This document shows positions 43,291-55,456 of a stretch of 64,000 nt of DNA, one piece after another. The stretch comes from Opisthocomus hoazin (lineage: Eukaryota > Chordata > Aves > Opisthocomiformes > Opisthocomidae): the NCBI RefSeq assembly GCF_030867145.1, contig NC_134428.1, positions 8,122,001 through 8,186,000 of the forward strand. Direction: 5' to 3'. Position 1 is the first letter of the stretch. Each line of letters opens with the position of its first letter. The position numbers were made by a program, and so were the translations under genes. The notes under the pieces were generated by a model that worked only from the letters and a program-made list of their open reading frames with translations, was not told the DNA's origin and made no database searches.

Positions 43291-43870
43291 GATCGACGTG
43301 GTCTGGTTCCGAAAGACAAAAAGCCTGCAGAGACAGACGTGGGTTTGTCACGCCCTCGTTAACCCCCGCTCTGTGAGGTGCTGTGTTGGCACTGAACGCA
43401 GGGTAGCGCAGGTGCAGGTGGAAGCACACCGGTCTAAGGCCAGACAGGCCTCCGCACCCCTAACGTGCCCTTGCGCACCACCGGCGCAACCCCAGAAGGG
43501 TGTGTGAGCGCGGGCACAGCCGCATGGCGCCTCGACAGGCAGCAGGGATGGCGATGCGCGCGCCACAGAGCAGAACAGCGCAGGGTTTCCAGCTCGAGCG
43601 CTTGCCGTCCACAACGGGATGGTGGCTGCTGGAGGCTCGCTGTGTGACTGTGACTTCCCGCCGGCGGCACCATGCAGGTCCTGACACATCGTCCTGCCAC
43701 AGACATGCTGCCAGCTTGCCTTCCGTCCCCGTCTCTGGCTGTGATGAACATCGGGGACCGCAGCTACTCAGGGCTTCCCGGCAGAGACGGACGGAATACT
43801 AGCGAACTAGGAGCTGCGGCAGCCGCAGGCATTGGCAGTGACCCCGAGAAGCCTCGGTAATGGACAGCTC
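43290..43870. other. Isolated CpG-rich patch, function unknown
   Basis: Roughly 580 bases with many CpG dinucleotides (for example GCGATGCGCGCGCCAC near 43550) in an otherwise CpG-poor region. Open frames occur on both strands but none resembles a known protein. It may be an orphan CpG island, a distal promoter or an old GC-rich insertion. Confidence 0.4.
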
Positions 43871-45941
43871 GTAACAGCAAACCCATCTATTTGGGATAGA
43901 TTTAAAAAAAAATATTTTAGGATTTTGCTGCTACTGCCATCAACTGGGCCAAAGCAATTTTCCTGTTACTCATGGAGTCACCTGGCTAATTGCTGTTACT
44001 CTGTTCTCACGCTGTCACTTCTCCTGGATGTGTTTACCGACTCTTCTGGGCAGTCAGTCACACCTATTAGAACGTCTGAGTAGTGTTCAGCGGCAGTTTA
44101 GTGAAACTTCCAGTCGAACAGTACCCCGTCCAGCACACCATTGGCTGGGACACCAAAAACAGTGGCCAGGGGAGCAACAGGGATCGCGTTTCACGCTTGG
44201 CCTTTGGGAGACTGATGCAACGCCTTAGCGCACGTGGCGTTGGATTAGTGCAGTCGGTACCTTTTTCTCTGAAGGAAGGAAAGTGATATGAAACCCACTG
44301 AAAAACCGAGCGAGACTGACATGTTCAGATGACAGCTGCTTCTGTCAGAAAGCAAAGGTGTGAGGTGGCCAAGGCAATGTGATGAAATAAGGAACACAGG
44401 TCAGGAGTTGTATTTCCTACCAGCTGTAGTAAAAGTTCAAAGGACAACATCCAGTGAAGGGAGGGGGGGGAAATCTGATAGAAGGCAAAACTTCCACTGA
44501 GGGGCAGTTAGGCTGCCTGGTAAATGATGGTATATGGCTAAGAAAAGATACTAGTAACAGGCTGGAAGTTAATATGGGTTACAATGATACAGTGGTTGTT
44601 TTTTTTTAAATGAGATTTAAAATTTCCTTTAAATTTTGAAAGAAAAACTTCTGTGGCAGTACAGACCTGCCGTATTTGCTTTTTGCGGTGTTCCTTTTCT
44701 TTTACCTGAAGCATTTGGTAGCTGGTGTAAGTTGTATGCGACAAACGGCATTTTCCTTCTTACTGATTAATTCATTTTGTCAACTGGAGCTGCACGGGGG
44801 CAGGGAGAAGCATCTGCTTTTCAAATATGCTTTCTCAAACAAGGTTGCATGTGCTCAGTGGTTGCTTTAATTAAGTTGTTTTTAAATCTGATGAATAGAT
44901 TAATATAATTGAGACACATAGTTGTACTGAGGAACATTCTCACAACATTAACAATATTATGAGCAAACTTGTTCAGTTAGTTGTAAAAGCCTGGTTTCTC
45001 CATGTCCGTGATTCTGTACATGCAGGAAAATGACAGACTATATTAATCCAAAATGTTAAAATTTTGATGGAAATTACTAGAATGGTCTAGAATACGGTTA
45101 ACGTAAGTGCAAGTTACCCACTTCCCTGTGAGCAGGCGAAGGGCGTGATTTTGAGCGCAGTGTAACAGTGTATTTACTGCTGACAAAACAGCTGCAAAGC
45201 GGTATTTTTCTAGTAAGAGAAAAAGTTGGTTCCAGTAACGCTTTTTGTTTAGTAAGAGTGGGTTTTTTTTATGAGAAATGAAAAAGCATTGCCTGCCTAT
45301 CCTGGTCAAATGTGTACGTACTCCGCCGTTAGCTGTTACGAAGATCTGCAGTAATGATGATCGGTATGGAAGCACTAGGGTCTGTAGGTGTCTAAGCCAA
45401 GTCCTACAAAACTAGGATCCTTCTGCATTAAGCCTGTGACAATATGTATGACACATTTGCTGCCCCACTGGATTAATGAACTAATAAATGGTGAAAGAAA
45501 TTATTTTCCCGTTGTTGAGATGGGAACAGAGGCAGGGGGCTTTGCTCAAGGTGTTACACGATGGCTGCAGCAGAGCTGGGGAACCGCACCGCGGTGCTCT
45601 GCGTCCCAGCTGAAGTCCCCAGCTGGGGTTTTCTGTGGCACTGACTCCTGGAGGAAAACAAGGCAATGAAACGCATGCCTCGCTGCGAGGGCATCAGAAC
45701 AGTTAGAGCTGAAGAGCTGCTTCCCAGCAGTAAGCCAACGGACCCTACGCACCTGGTGATTGCTATACTTGGCAAATGTCCTGGTGTCACCCCGCATTCC
45801 CTGACACACCAGACTGAGTCCCAGGTTTGGCCTGGAGTACATCCCTTACACGTGTATGCTCCTTCAGATACCGAATGGCCAAGCAGTACACAATCAACTT
45901 CCTTGTCATCGCTGCCTTCATAAAAACCCCAGCCTTACTTA
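43871..45941. other. Intergenic, nothing recognised
   Basis: AT-rich sequence with no convincing coding, RNA or repeat features. Short open frames are not conserved-looking. Confidence 0.5.
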
Positions 45942-46862
45942 TCACAGAATCACAGAATGGTAGGGGTTGGAAGGGACCTCTGTGGGTCATCTAGTCCAAC
46001 CCTCCTGCCGAAGCAGGGTCACCTACAGCAGGCTGCACAGGACCTTGTCCAGGCAGGTCTGGAATATCTCCAGAGAAGGAGACTCCACAACCTCCCTGGG
46101 CAGCCTGTGCCAGTGCTCCGTCACCCTCAGAGGGAAGAAGTTCTTCCTCGTGTTCAGACAGAACTTCCTGTGCCTCAGTTTGTGCCCATTGTCCCTTGTC
46201 GTGTCACTGGGCACCACTGAAAAGAGTCTGGCCCCATCCTCCTGACACCCACCCTTGAGATATTTAGAAGCATTTATTAGGTCCCCTCGCAGCCTTCTCT
46301 TCTTCAGGCTGAACAAGCCCAGCTCCCTCAGCCTCTCCTCGTAGGGGAGATGCTCCAGTCCCCTCATCATCCTCGTAGCCCTCCGCTGGACTCTCTCCAG
46401 TAGCTCCTCATCTTTCTTGAACTGGGGAGCCCAGAACTGGACACAGTACTCCAGATGGGGCTTCACTAGGGCAGTGTAGAAGGGAAGGAGAAGCTCCCTC
46501 GACCTGCTGGCCACGCTCCTCCTAATGCATCCCAGGATCCCATTGGCCTTCTTGGCAGCCAGGGCACACTGCTGGCTCATGGTTAACCTGTCGTCCACCA
46601 GGACACCCAGGTCCCTCTCCACAGAGCTGCACTCCACCAGGTCCGCCCCAAGCCTGTACTGATGCATGGGGTTGTTCCTCCCCAGGTGCAGGACTCTGCA
46701 TTTGCCCGTGTTGAACCTCATCAGGTTCCTCTCTGCCCAACTTTCCAGCCTATCCAGGTCACGCTGAATGGCAGCACAGCCTTCTGGTGTATTTACCACA
46801 CCTCCCAGTTTGGTGTCATCAGCAAACTTGCTGAGGGTACATTCTAACTTTTCATACATTCA
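45942..46862 (-). mobile_element. CR1 LINE, 5'-truncated, open 278-codon RT fragment
   Basis: Tail ATCACAGAATCACAGAATGG at 45942 and an open minus-strand frame at 46859-46023 encoding the CR1 polymerase C-terminus. Motifs are [49 protein letters not shown], and terminal [18 protein letters not shown]. It belongs to a different subfamily from the 29114 copy, judging by the tail and 3' block. Confidence 0.95.
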
Positions 46863-47999
46863 GTGACTTTGTTGCCACATGCAGAGGTCTGGCTGGCTTT
46901 CTTCGCTTTCACGTCTTTCCATCTCTCTTAGTTCATTTTCACAACTAATGCTTCCTTTTTACCAATGTTTTCTGCAGCTCGTGCTGTTGGGGGATGTTGT
47001 TCCAAAAACCATAATGGTTATAAAGCACAGTCCGGAGAGACAAACTCCATGTGCAATATCAGAAAACACTCTGCTAAGCCATTTTATAGGGTTTTCCAAC
47101 GTACTTGGTATTATCACAAATCTATTTCTAGCATGCGGAACCAAATCCAACTTCGATTTAAGACCAGACTAGCCTGTAGTATAACTTGTAACGCCTTTGG
47201 TAATAGTAAGCCTATGAGTAGCATAATACGTCTGAGAGAATTTTGGGAACCGGGTTTGCAGCGTTGTCCTTTACATGCCCTTTGGCAGCAATGTTACTCT
47301 GTCCGTCCTGCAAAACTACTGTGCTAGAGCATAGCTGCCCATGACAAACAGCTGTGGGCTGGAAAGGCTGCTGTTACAGAAACTCTCTTGAAACTGGTTT
47401 ACACTTACAATGTACAGAGTCTTCTTTTTTCATCCGTCCTTTTTTGCTTTGGCTTTGTTCTGTTCCAGATTCTGCCCTCTGCTCCTTAAGTATAATGGCT
47501 ACTAGCGCACAGTCCACCCTGTGCGTACCGTCACGCAGGCAAATAACCAGACTGCACGTCTGTCCTGGGAGTGGCACAGGTCTACTGGTGCAACTCTGTC
47601 CACGTTTATGACATGGAAACGTATCGTCTGTCTTTGAGCAAAGCCACAGACTGGAAGATTCTGGGGAAGGAGTCTATAAATCATTTCTGGCATGCTTAGC
47701 TCTCAAGTTTCAACAGTCATCTCTGCCTTCCAGAAGATCTCTTACGCCCTGTAAGTGAAGTTCCACATTTCAGCATTTGCACCCAAGAAAAGACCCTGGG
47801 CCTGCTTGTTCTGGAACCTGGGGCTACTTTTTATTTGTTATATCTAGAGAAGAGGAGGTTTATCACTGCAGCTCCTGGAGTTCTGTACCACTAGATCTGA
47901 CATCTCTAGCATATCTCTGGAAGGGTGTTTGACTTGCTTTCCTTTACATCAGTTACATCAACTCGGATTCTTGAAATGGTTGATGTAATGACCAGGATG
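46863..47999. other. Intergenic, nothing recognised
   Basis: Contains open frames up to 120 codons on the plus strand without recognisable motifs. Confidence 0.5.
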
Positions 48000-48838
48000 A
48001 TGCGACAGAGTGGCCTCTCAGCAAGTTGTGGGTGATACCAAACTGGGGGGAGTGGCTGATACACTGGAGGGCAGGGCTGCTACTCAGATGGACCTAGTCA
48101 GACTGGAAAAATGAGCTGTTGGGGACCTCATGAAGTTCAGCACAGGCAAATGCAAAGCCCGCATCTGGGCTGGCATAACCCCATGCAGCAGGACAGGTTG
48201 GGAACTGACTGACGAGAGAGCAGCTTTGTAGAAAAGGAGCTGGGGGTCACGGTGGACATGCTGAATGCGAACCAACACTGTGCTCTTGCAGCAAACGTGT
48301 CCAGCCGCACACTGGGCTGAGTGTAACTGGTAGGTCTGGAGGGAAGTGATTCTTCCCCTCTACTTAACACTTGTGAGACTACACCTAGAGTTCTGCGTCT
48401 CATTTAAGAAAGGCATTGACAGACTAAAGCAAGGCTAGTGAAGGCCACCAAACTGCTCAGGGGGCTGCAGCTTATGCCATACAAGAAGCTGAGAGAGCTG
48501 GAGTCGCTCAGGTTTAAAGAAGATGATGGTCAGGTGAGATCACACTGCTGCCTACCACTTCCTAATGGAAGGGTGTGGAAATGATGGAGCCAGATTCTTC
48601 CCAGAGGTGCACTAGAGGCAATGAGCCTTTTTTTTTTTTTGACAAAGGCCAGTGAAATACTGAAACAGCTTGCCCAGAGTGGCAACGGAAATTCTGTCCT
48701 TAGAGATACTCATCACTCACCTGGACATGGGCCAAAGCAACCCACTTTAATGGGACTGCCTTGAGCAGAAAGCTGGACTGCGGACTTCCAGAAGTCCCTT
48801 ACCACCTGCTATGATTCTGGGATTCTATGATTTTGGGA
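48000..48838 (+). mobile_element. Old degenerate CR1 LINE fragment
   Basis: Plus-oriented. Recognisable blocks are 'caagttgtgggtgataccaa', 'gggtcacggtggacatgctga' shortened to its core, 'actgctcagggggctg' and the tail 'tgattctgggattctatgat'. It contains many stops and indels and a 12-base T run near 48630, so it is clearly older than the 29114 and 45942 copies. Confidence 0.85.
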
Positions 48839-49184
48839 TTTGTTAGCAGATAGCTTCAAACTAGCAGTTCCACCCTGCCAGGGAAGGAGATTCCAATACC
48901 ACTTCTCTTTTTGCCTAAAGGTTTTCATGAAACTGCGCCCCGCAGGCAGGGAAGGCAGTATGCCTGTTATACTGCAATAACAAATTCATTGCTAATTATT
49001 TTTTCCACATATCACTAACTAAGCCATGCAAATGCACAGGGGAAATCATCTGTATTGATTTCAAAGAGAGCTGAGACTTTGTTTGCCTACTTTTATTACC
49101 TAGACAGCTCTGCCATAAGCAGAAGCAGCGCCCTTTTCAGAAAGAACTAGTTTCCTACCATTTTAACTCACTGTTCTGAAATTC

Positions 49185-49345
49185 CATTTCTATGCCTTCG
49201 TCCTTGTTGACCATTTCTGAATTTTCTTCCAGTTTTTCCTGAGATGGGGCAGAAGCTGCAGAATTGTATGCGGTATTCAAGGTGAAGATAGGCTGTGGAT
49301 TTATAGAGACTGTGCAGGCTGTGTTCCACTAAGAGGGAAGAGAGA
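49185..49345 (-). mobile_element. Possible ancient CR1 pol remnant
   Basis: The minus-strand translation LHLEYRIQFCSF resembles the CR1 polymerase motif [12 protein letters not shown], and 'ttcaaggtga' sits where CR1 has 'ctccaggtga'. Short and weak. Confidence 0.35.
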
Positions 49346-51055
49346 GAGATGCACATATTGCAATTTTGTGTAACTTCTCCTTTTAGTGCATCTACTGGCT
49401 CTTCATTGTCTCTAAATGTTTTAAATTGTGTAAAAATAAACTGCAGATTTTTCTTATCTGTTTATTTGTTCACCTCTTGTTGTTTTGTTCTTCATCCCGT
49501 CAGTGGTGCAACGCCCTATTGGTCTGGTCTGCTTGTGTCACAGCTTGTTGTCGCGACCTTGCTGTTCATGATGTCTGCTGCCTCAGCTGTGAAGAGTTTT
49601 ACGGCCTCTGGACACTTGGCAGGGAATAAAACCGCTAGGTTACATGTCCATCAAAGGAAAGGTGAGCAGAATGTAGCCCTTGCCTGTTCCAGGCTGATCA
49701 GCACAAGAGCTGTCTATCTTTACACAGCTTAGATGCCACCCAGACTATTTTGGGAACCGGGAAGTTACTGAACATACTGTTGAGAGGCAAAGAAACCCTG
49801 GAATCACTGAGGGATAGCAAATGCTGGGATTATCTAGAGAACTTCTGAGCAGGAAAGAAGTGAATACCAGAAATCTGGTATCTTGAGACATACGGGATCA
49901 AAAAGTGGGTTGACAGTGCTGAAGAACTGTGTCACTTGTCAAGCAGGCTCTGGATATTATTATTATACTAGTATATTTGTGTTGGATTGCCTCCCGTCTT
50001 TACTCCTTGCATTTGCAGTGTGGTTGGGATGAAGAGTAGTTGCACCAGGGAACTGTCAGCACCAACATCATGATTTGCTATGCCTGAAGTAAACCAGATA
50101 CTTCCAAATCAGCCAAAAGATGTAATAGTCACTTGCTGAGGAGCAGGCATAGAGTGCAAAGGCACAACAGGCAGGTCAATGCTCATTAAAATGTTTGCTT
50201 AGCTGCTATTTTTTTTGCCACTAGCTGCTGTTTTGATTTCCAGTGAGAAGCGAGCACTCGCGTCTCAATAGCAGGCAAGAGTTTAAACGCATTCTCAAAT
50301 CTGGGACATCATGACAAACATATTATTAAGTTTTCTATGTAGGCCTATTTTCCACTGCATTTGGAAGGCAACAGATGCCATAGGTACTATATAATATAAA
50401 CAATTTAGAACAATTCATATATCCTGTAATTACACAGACTTAAGCTTATGCTTCTTTGCAGTGTCAATTACTGGCTTAAGAGTACTTTTTCCTAAAACTA
50501 AGATTGAGTTTATGATTCTACAGGCTTCATATTCCCTTAGAAGTGATCAGTTATGGATGAGAGGAGACACGTTCAGGACACTTACGAGCAGAAATCGTGT
50601 AGACTCATCGTCAGAAAAAGCTAAGAAAACAGTTGAGTCTGAAGGCAGCTGCTGAAGAGATGTCCCAGTACCTTGTAAATATGACAGTCCTCGGGGACGA
50701 TGATGATACTTAACTCTTACAGAGTTCACCAAATCTTCAAAGACGTAGAGAAATGTTGCATAATTTCCATTGTACAAATTGAAAACTAGGACACCAATGG
50801 GCTTGGCAGTCTTAAGCCTTGGTCGTTCTTTTTGGTTTTATTTTCATACAAAGTAGGCGACCTGATCCAAATACATAAATTTCTTCCTTGGTTTAAAATA
50901 AAACTAATTCCTAATGGTGATACAGTATTTACTGAGTTCCGTGGAGCCATCTGGAAAAACTCTTGTCTACAAATCCTGTGACTGATGAAGTTCGCACCAT
51001 CCTAAACACATAGAGGGGCTGTACGCTTGAAAATAACATGTATGAAGAATCTGGT
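49346..51055. other. Intergenic; one unexplained minus-strand open frame
   Basis: Mostly featureless. A minus-strand frame is open from about 50836 to 50547 (see findings). No repeat was recognised. Confidence 0.4.
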
Positions 51056-51424
51056 TCACAGAATAACAGAATCACAGAATGGTAGGGGTTGGAAGGGACC
51101 TCTGTGGGTCATCTAGTCCAACCCTCCTGCCGAAGCAGGGTCACCTACAATAGGCTGTAGAGGACCTTGTCCAGGCGGGTCTTGAATATCTCCAGAGAAG
51201 GAGACTCCACAACCTCCCTGGGCAGCCTGTGCCAGTGCTCCGTCACCCTCAGAGGGAAGAAGTTCTTCCTCATGTTCAGACGGAACTTCCTGTGCTTCAG
51301 TTTGTGCCCATTGCCCCTTGTCCTGTCACTGGACACCACTGAAAAGAGCTTGGCCCCATCCTCTTGACACCCACCCTTCAGGTATTTGTAAGCATTTATA
51401 TGGTCCCCTCTCAGCCTTCTCCAG
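51056..51424 (-). mobile_element. CR1 LINE 3' fragment, same subfamily as 45942 copy
   Basis: Tail AGAATCACAGAATGGTAGGG followed by the same 'cctctgtgggtcatctagtc' and 'cgaagcagggtcacctaca' blocks as the copy at 45942. The 5' truncation is near 51424. The retained frame encodes [19 protein letters not shown]. Confidence 0.93.
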
Positions 51425-54400
51425 GTTCCTATGTATAAAAGAGAAAGTTTTAACTGCGTATGAGATGCCATCGTAAAATTAATACATCAAATGTCATGAA
51501 CTACCCCACTTGTACTAGCAGTCATGGAACTGTCATTCTGTTTGCATTTATTAGACAGAATAAGGGAACTTGCTATACCGTGGGTAACAGGCCTTGCCAA
51601 CTGGCATCAGGGTGTGCAAGATCGCAAGAAAAAACAGGGGAGCAAGGAATCAGTCAGAGTAAAGCTTTAAAACGAATAGTTTTCAACTGTTAGAGGTCTG
51701 AATCTCGCTAAATGGATTTCAATTCTTTATCCTAGAACATATATAGCATCAAAGCATCAGTGACCTCAAGAACGAGCAGTCAAAAGGTGACTACTAACAA
51801 AACAGTTCATTCCTCCTTTGGTAACTTCCTAGTTTCAAATTCATGTGGTAGCTTTCACTGTAGCCTTTCAAAGTTTGCAGAAATAGAGTCCTATTCCCAA
51901 ACAGACATTCTACAGTGATCATCAAACTGTTTCAGATGGTAAATACTAAATATATTTTTACCTTAGCACATTCTAACTGTGTCTCAGTTATGTCACTCAA
52001 GTATTTTTATTTAAATTACGTTGAATCGTAGAAATTTTGCCTAGCTTTGTTTTATGACTATGGCACCCCAAAGAATAGGAATAATATAGTGCTACATACA
52101 AAATTTTATGCTGACCATATTCAGATTATCTTTTAAAATAAACAGCTTATGCATACTTGACTTTTTTACTTCACAGAGCAAACCAGTACTGCATACACGG
52201 AGCATTCGAATTGTGTGTGTGGTCTGCACGTAAGATCTGCTAACTGAAACTCCATGGTGATATGATATTGCCGTGAGAATCCTAACCTTTTAATTTCGTA
52301 GTTCTGTTTGGAATTCCTTAATGCCACATTAATGTTCTAATGTTGCTCTACTTATTTCCTCTCTCAGAAAGAAGAACAGATAAACCCTTATCAGTTCAGG
52401 CACCGTGTAATCCCCAGGAAGGATTTGCCAGGAACAGATAATCTTTGCTTGTTTCCAAGGCTCATTTAGAATGGAGGGTCAAGGAGAGGCATACCCAAGC
52501 TTAATTACATAAGCAATTCTAATTAATATTTATTCTGTAAAATACTATCCTGAATTTTTGGTTAGATTTGTTCTTTCTGATAGCCACCAAAGAAAATACC
52601 TGTACAGTGCTTATTTTAAAAGCCAAAAATCAACACTTACATCCCTCTTTCAAATGTACGCATCTTTAAGGACAACTGTGTACCGAGATGCTGCTGAAGG
52701 GTCATTTTCTTCACTCCCAATCAAGTAGTATTTTTCATTTATTAATTTTTGTTGAAGCAACAAATAGTTTGCCTATGGATGTGTGCAAATGTGTTTTGCG
52801 TATGCACGCAATGAAGTAAAACTATTAAAATGTAAAGCAAAGTAGTTAATTCTCTGTAATGACTTCATCCCTGATCCTAGGGAAGGGAATGCGTCTTCCC
52901 TTGGACAGAAAGGAAGCGCTAAATAATATAAGCACTAAATGATCGCTTTCTTTCATATAAAGAAAGCAATATTTTGTACCGTAGCACATATATTGCACCC
53001 CCCCTTCGGTTTTCTGTACTCGGCATAATTAGCTGATTAACCCACAACTGGAAGGACTGGAATTAGGTGAGTCCTTTTATGATCATTATGACTGCAAGTT
53101 GAAGGAGGAGGAGGAACTGCAGCAGTCCTAATTTTACTCGAAATACTGGACGTAGGAATGCACGTGAGAACACCGAGCAGCACAATCCCTTAGAGAAGGG
53201 TCGCCATCGAAATAAGTGCAACCGCTTACTGGTAGGCTGCTTCTTTCAATTTTCTTTGGTCCCTGAATTTTTTTTTTCGTCACTTTGTTTTGGCATCTGT
53301 CCATCATCTTTTCTTCGTCGGCTTCTTAAGTTACTTGTCACTTATTCAAAAAGCTGAAGGTCAGATCATCTCACCGCACTTGTAAGCCATAGGCCCTGAA
53401 ATTTCATGTGCCAGCCCAAGTAAGTTCTCTTTGAGCAAGGCGTATTTTCTGTCCGCTTAAAGCATACAATTAAATTTGGAGTCACACAATTTTAGAAGAT
53501 AAGGAACTTCCTGTTCTATTAACAGAACAATGTCTTGCAAGGCGCCTGTGGCTGGAAAAAAGTTGAATCAAGAGTAGGCGCCAGAAATAGATACAGGACA
53601 GCCTCGTTAGGAGAGGGTTTACTTAAAACTGATGGACTTACAGTTAGATAGGGCTACGCACGTGTGAAGTGGGTGGTCATGTTTTTACAGTAAAAATACA
53701 ATTTACTATGGCAACCTTTTTTTCTTGGCAAGAAAAAGGTGGCTTATTCATTAAAATACTTGTTAGAGGTAATAATTTGGGGGAGCCTTTGAGAAAAGGA
53801 AGGAATGGCAGTAAGTTCAATACTCTGATGTTTCAACTGACAGCCAGAGAAGCTTTAGTCTTGACAAAACATAAATAAAGTGTAAATGATATTTACTACA
53901 GGCTAGGTTCTGTCCTCAGTAAAACCAGTAGATTCTTACTGTCTCCAAAAGGTAGAAGAGAAATGTGTAAAACTATCTGAGACCTGAGATTCAGCATTTA
54001 CAGAAGAAAGTACATTTTTATGTAAACAAATGATCGCTGCAATAGCTGCACAGCTTTAAAAACTGAAAGCTCAATTTTACAAATTTAAATAATGAGACCC
54101 AGGATAACTGAAGCTCTATACAAAATTGGTGGCAAGCTAGAGAGGTAAACTTGGAAGAGCCTAGCTGCTTGTCTTATTTTCTGTGCTTTACAGTGTGCTA
54201 GTGCTGCTTCTTCTATGAAGAATAATAACGCTGTAGTTTTAAAGAGAGGCTGACTTGCCCAAACTATATGTATACAGAAAAACCTCAGAAGGCAGGCAAC
54301 ATTTCTTTCTAAAATAGCTTCCAACAAAGACTTAGCATAATTATACATGCTCCAGACTGAGGTTTGGAAGAATGTTAACTCTCCTGTCAATTTAAAACCT

Positions 54401-55330
54401 CCTTTAGTATACAGCCAGTGGGTGGGGTGCCACATTTTAGAGTGCAGCATTCAAGTTAAAAACCCAACCATCTAAGGTTTGAGTCATACAGCATACGAGC
54501 TCAAAAGTCAAATTTTGTGGAAGCACAAGTGGTTAGAAACACAAAAATGGCTTTATAAAACAGATTAAAAGAGCATGAAATAAATTAAAAGTTGAGTAGC
54601 GCAAAGGTATGAGAAACAGCAGGACTCTGCCTGCTGTAGCAACTTCAACTTTGATGGCAGTGCAATTCTGTTGCAATCGCAGTTGTTTCCTAAAAGCAGT
54701 CCTCCATTACTTCACCTATCCTGTATCCTGCCCTCTCATGCCCAGGTGGACTCAGATTGTTGTGAAAGGTCTTGCTGCTCCACCAGTGCCATTATTTGCA
54801 ATGGCCACTGTAAATTGCTTATTCGTCTGGATTTTCTTCCATACGTCAAAATTAGAGCTCTGTGAAACTAAGTATATTGTGTCAGTCCACTGTCATGGAA
54901 CTCTTATCGCTTCTGAAATTGCATGTATTTATAGCAGCAATTCGTGTATGCCTAGATGCTTACAGTACAGCTCACCGCAAGAAGTTATGTCAGCACTACC
55001 AAATTAGGCAGCAGTAGCGCAGTAGCTTACATCTGCTTCCCCAAATTCTCCAGCAGTATGCGTGCTGGGGAACACTGACTCTTTCAGGTAAGAAGAAAAT
55101 GTGGTAACCTTATTTTCCAGTTATTAATTTCTTCAGAATAATCCCCTGTGGAATCACTGACTTCGAATGACTGTGTTATTTATACAGCACCTTTAGTGGT
55201 GAATAAATTAAATCCCTGAGATTTTATAATTTGTAGAGTTATACCGGCTTGAATACCAATACGCTGGACAGAGGGATGCAATGTATGATTCTTTAAAGAA
55301 AATACTTTCTTAGGGTGTCTATGGCAGCAT
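51425..55330. other. Intergenic, nothing recognised
   Basis: AT-rich. Open frames such as those at 54085-54450 (minus) and 54609-55007 (plus) show no known domain. No RNA gene or repeat recognised. Confidence 0.5.
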
Positions 55331-55456
55331 TCATAGAATCACAGACTGGTTTGGTTGGAAGGGACCTTGTAGCCCATCTCATTCCAGCCCCCCTGCCCAG
55401 GGCAGGGACCCCTTCCACCTGACCAGGCTGCTCCCAGCCCCATCCAAAGCATTCTC
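55331..55456 (-). mobile_element. Short CR1 LINE tail fragment
   Basis: TCATAGAATCACAGACTGGT then 'ttggttggaagggacctt', 'ccctgcccagggcaggga' and 'accaggctgctcccagcccc', a CR1 3' end of a third subfamily. Confidence 0.85.

Noticed and set aside
54609-55007. 132-codon plus-strand open frame
   Set aside because: No known domain, ordinary AT-rich surroundings, no promoter-like sequence nearby.
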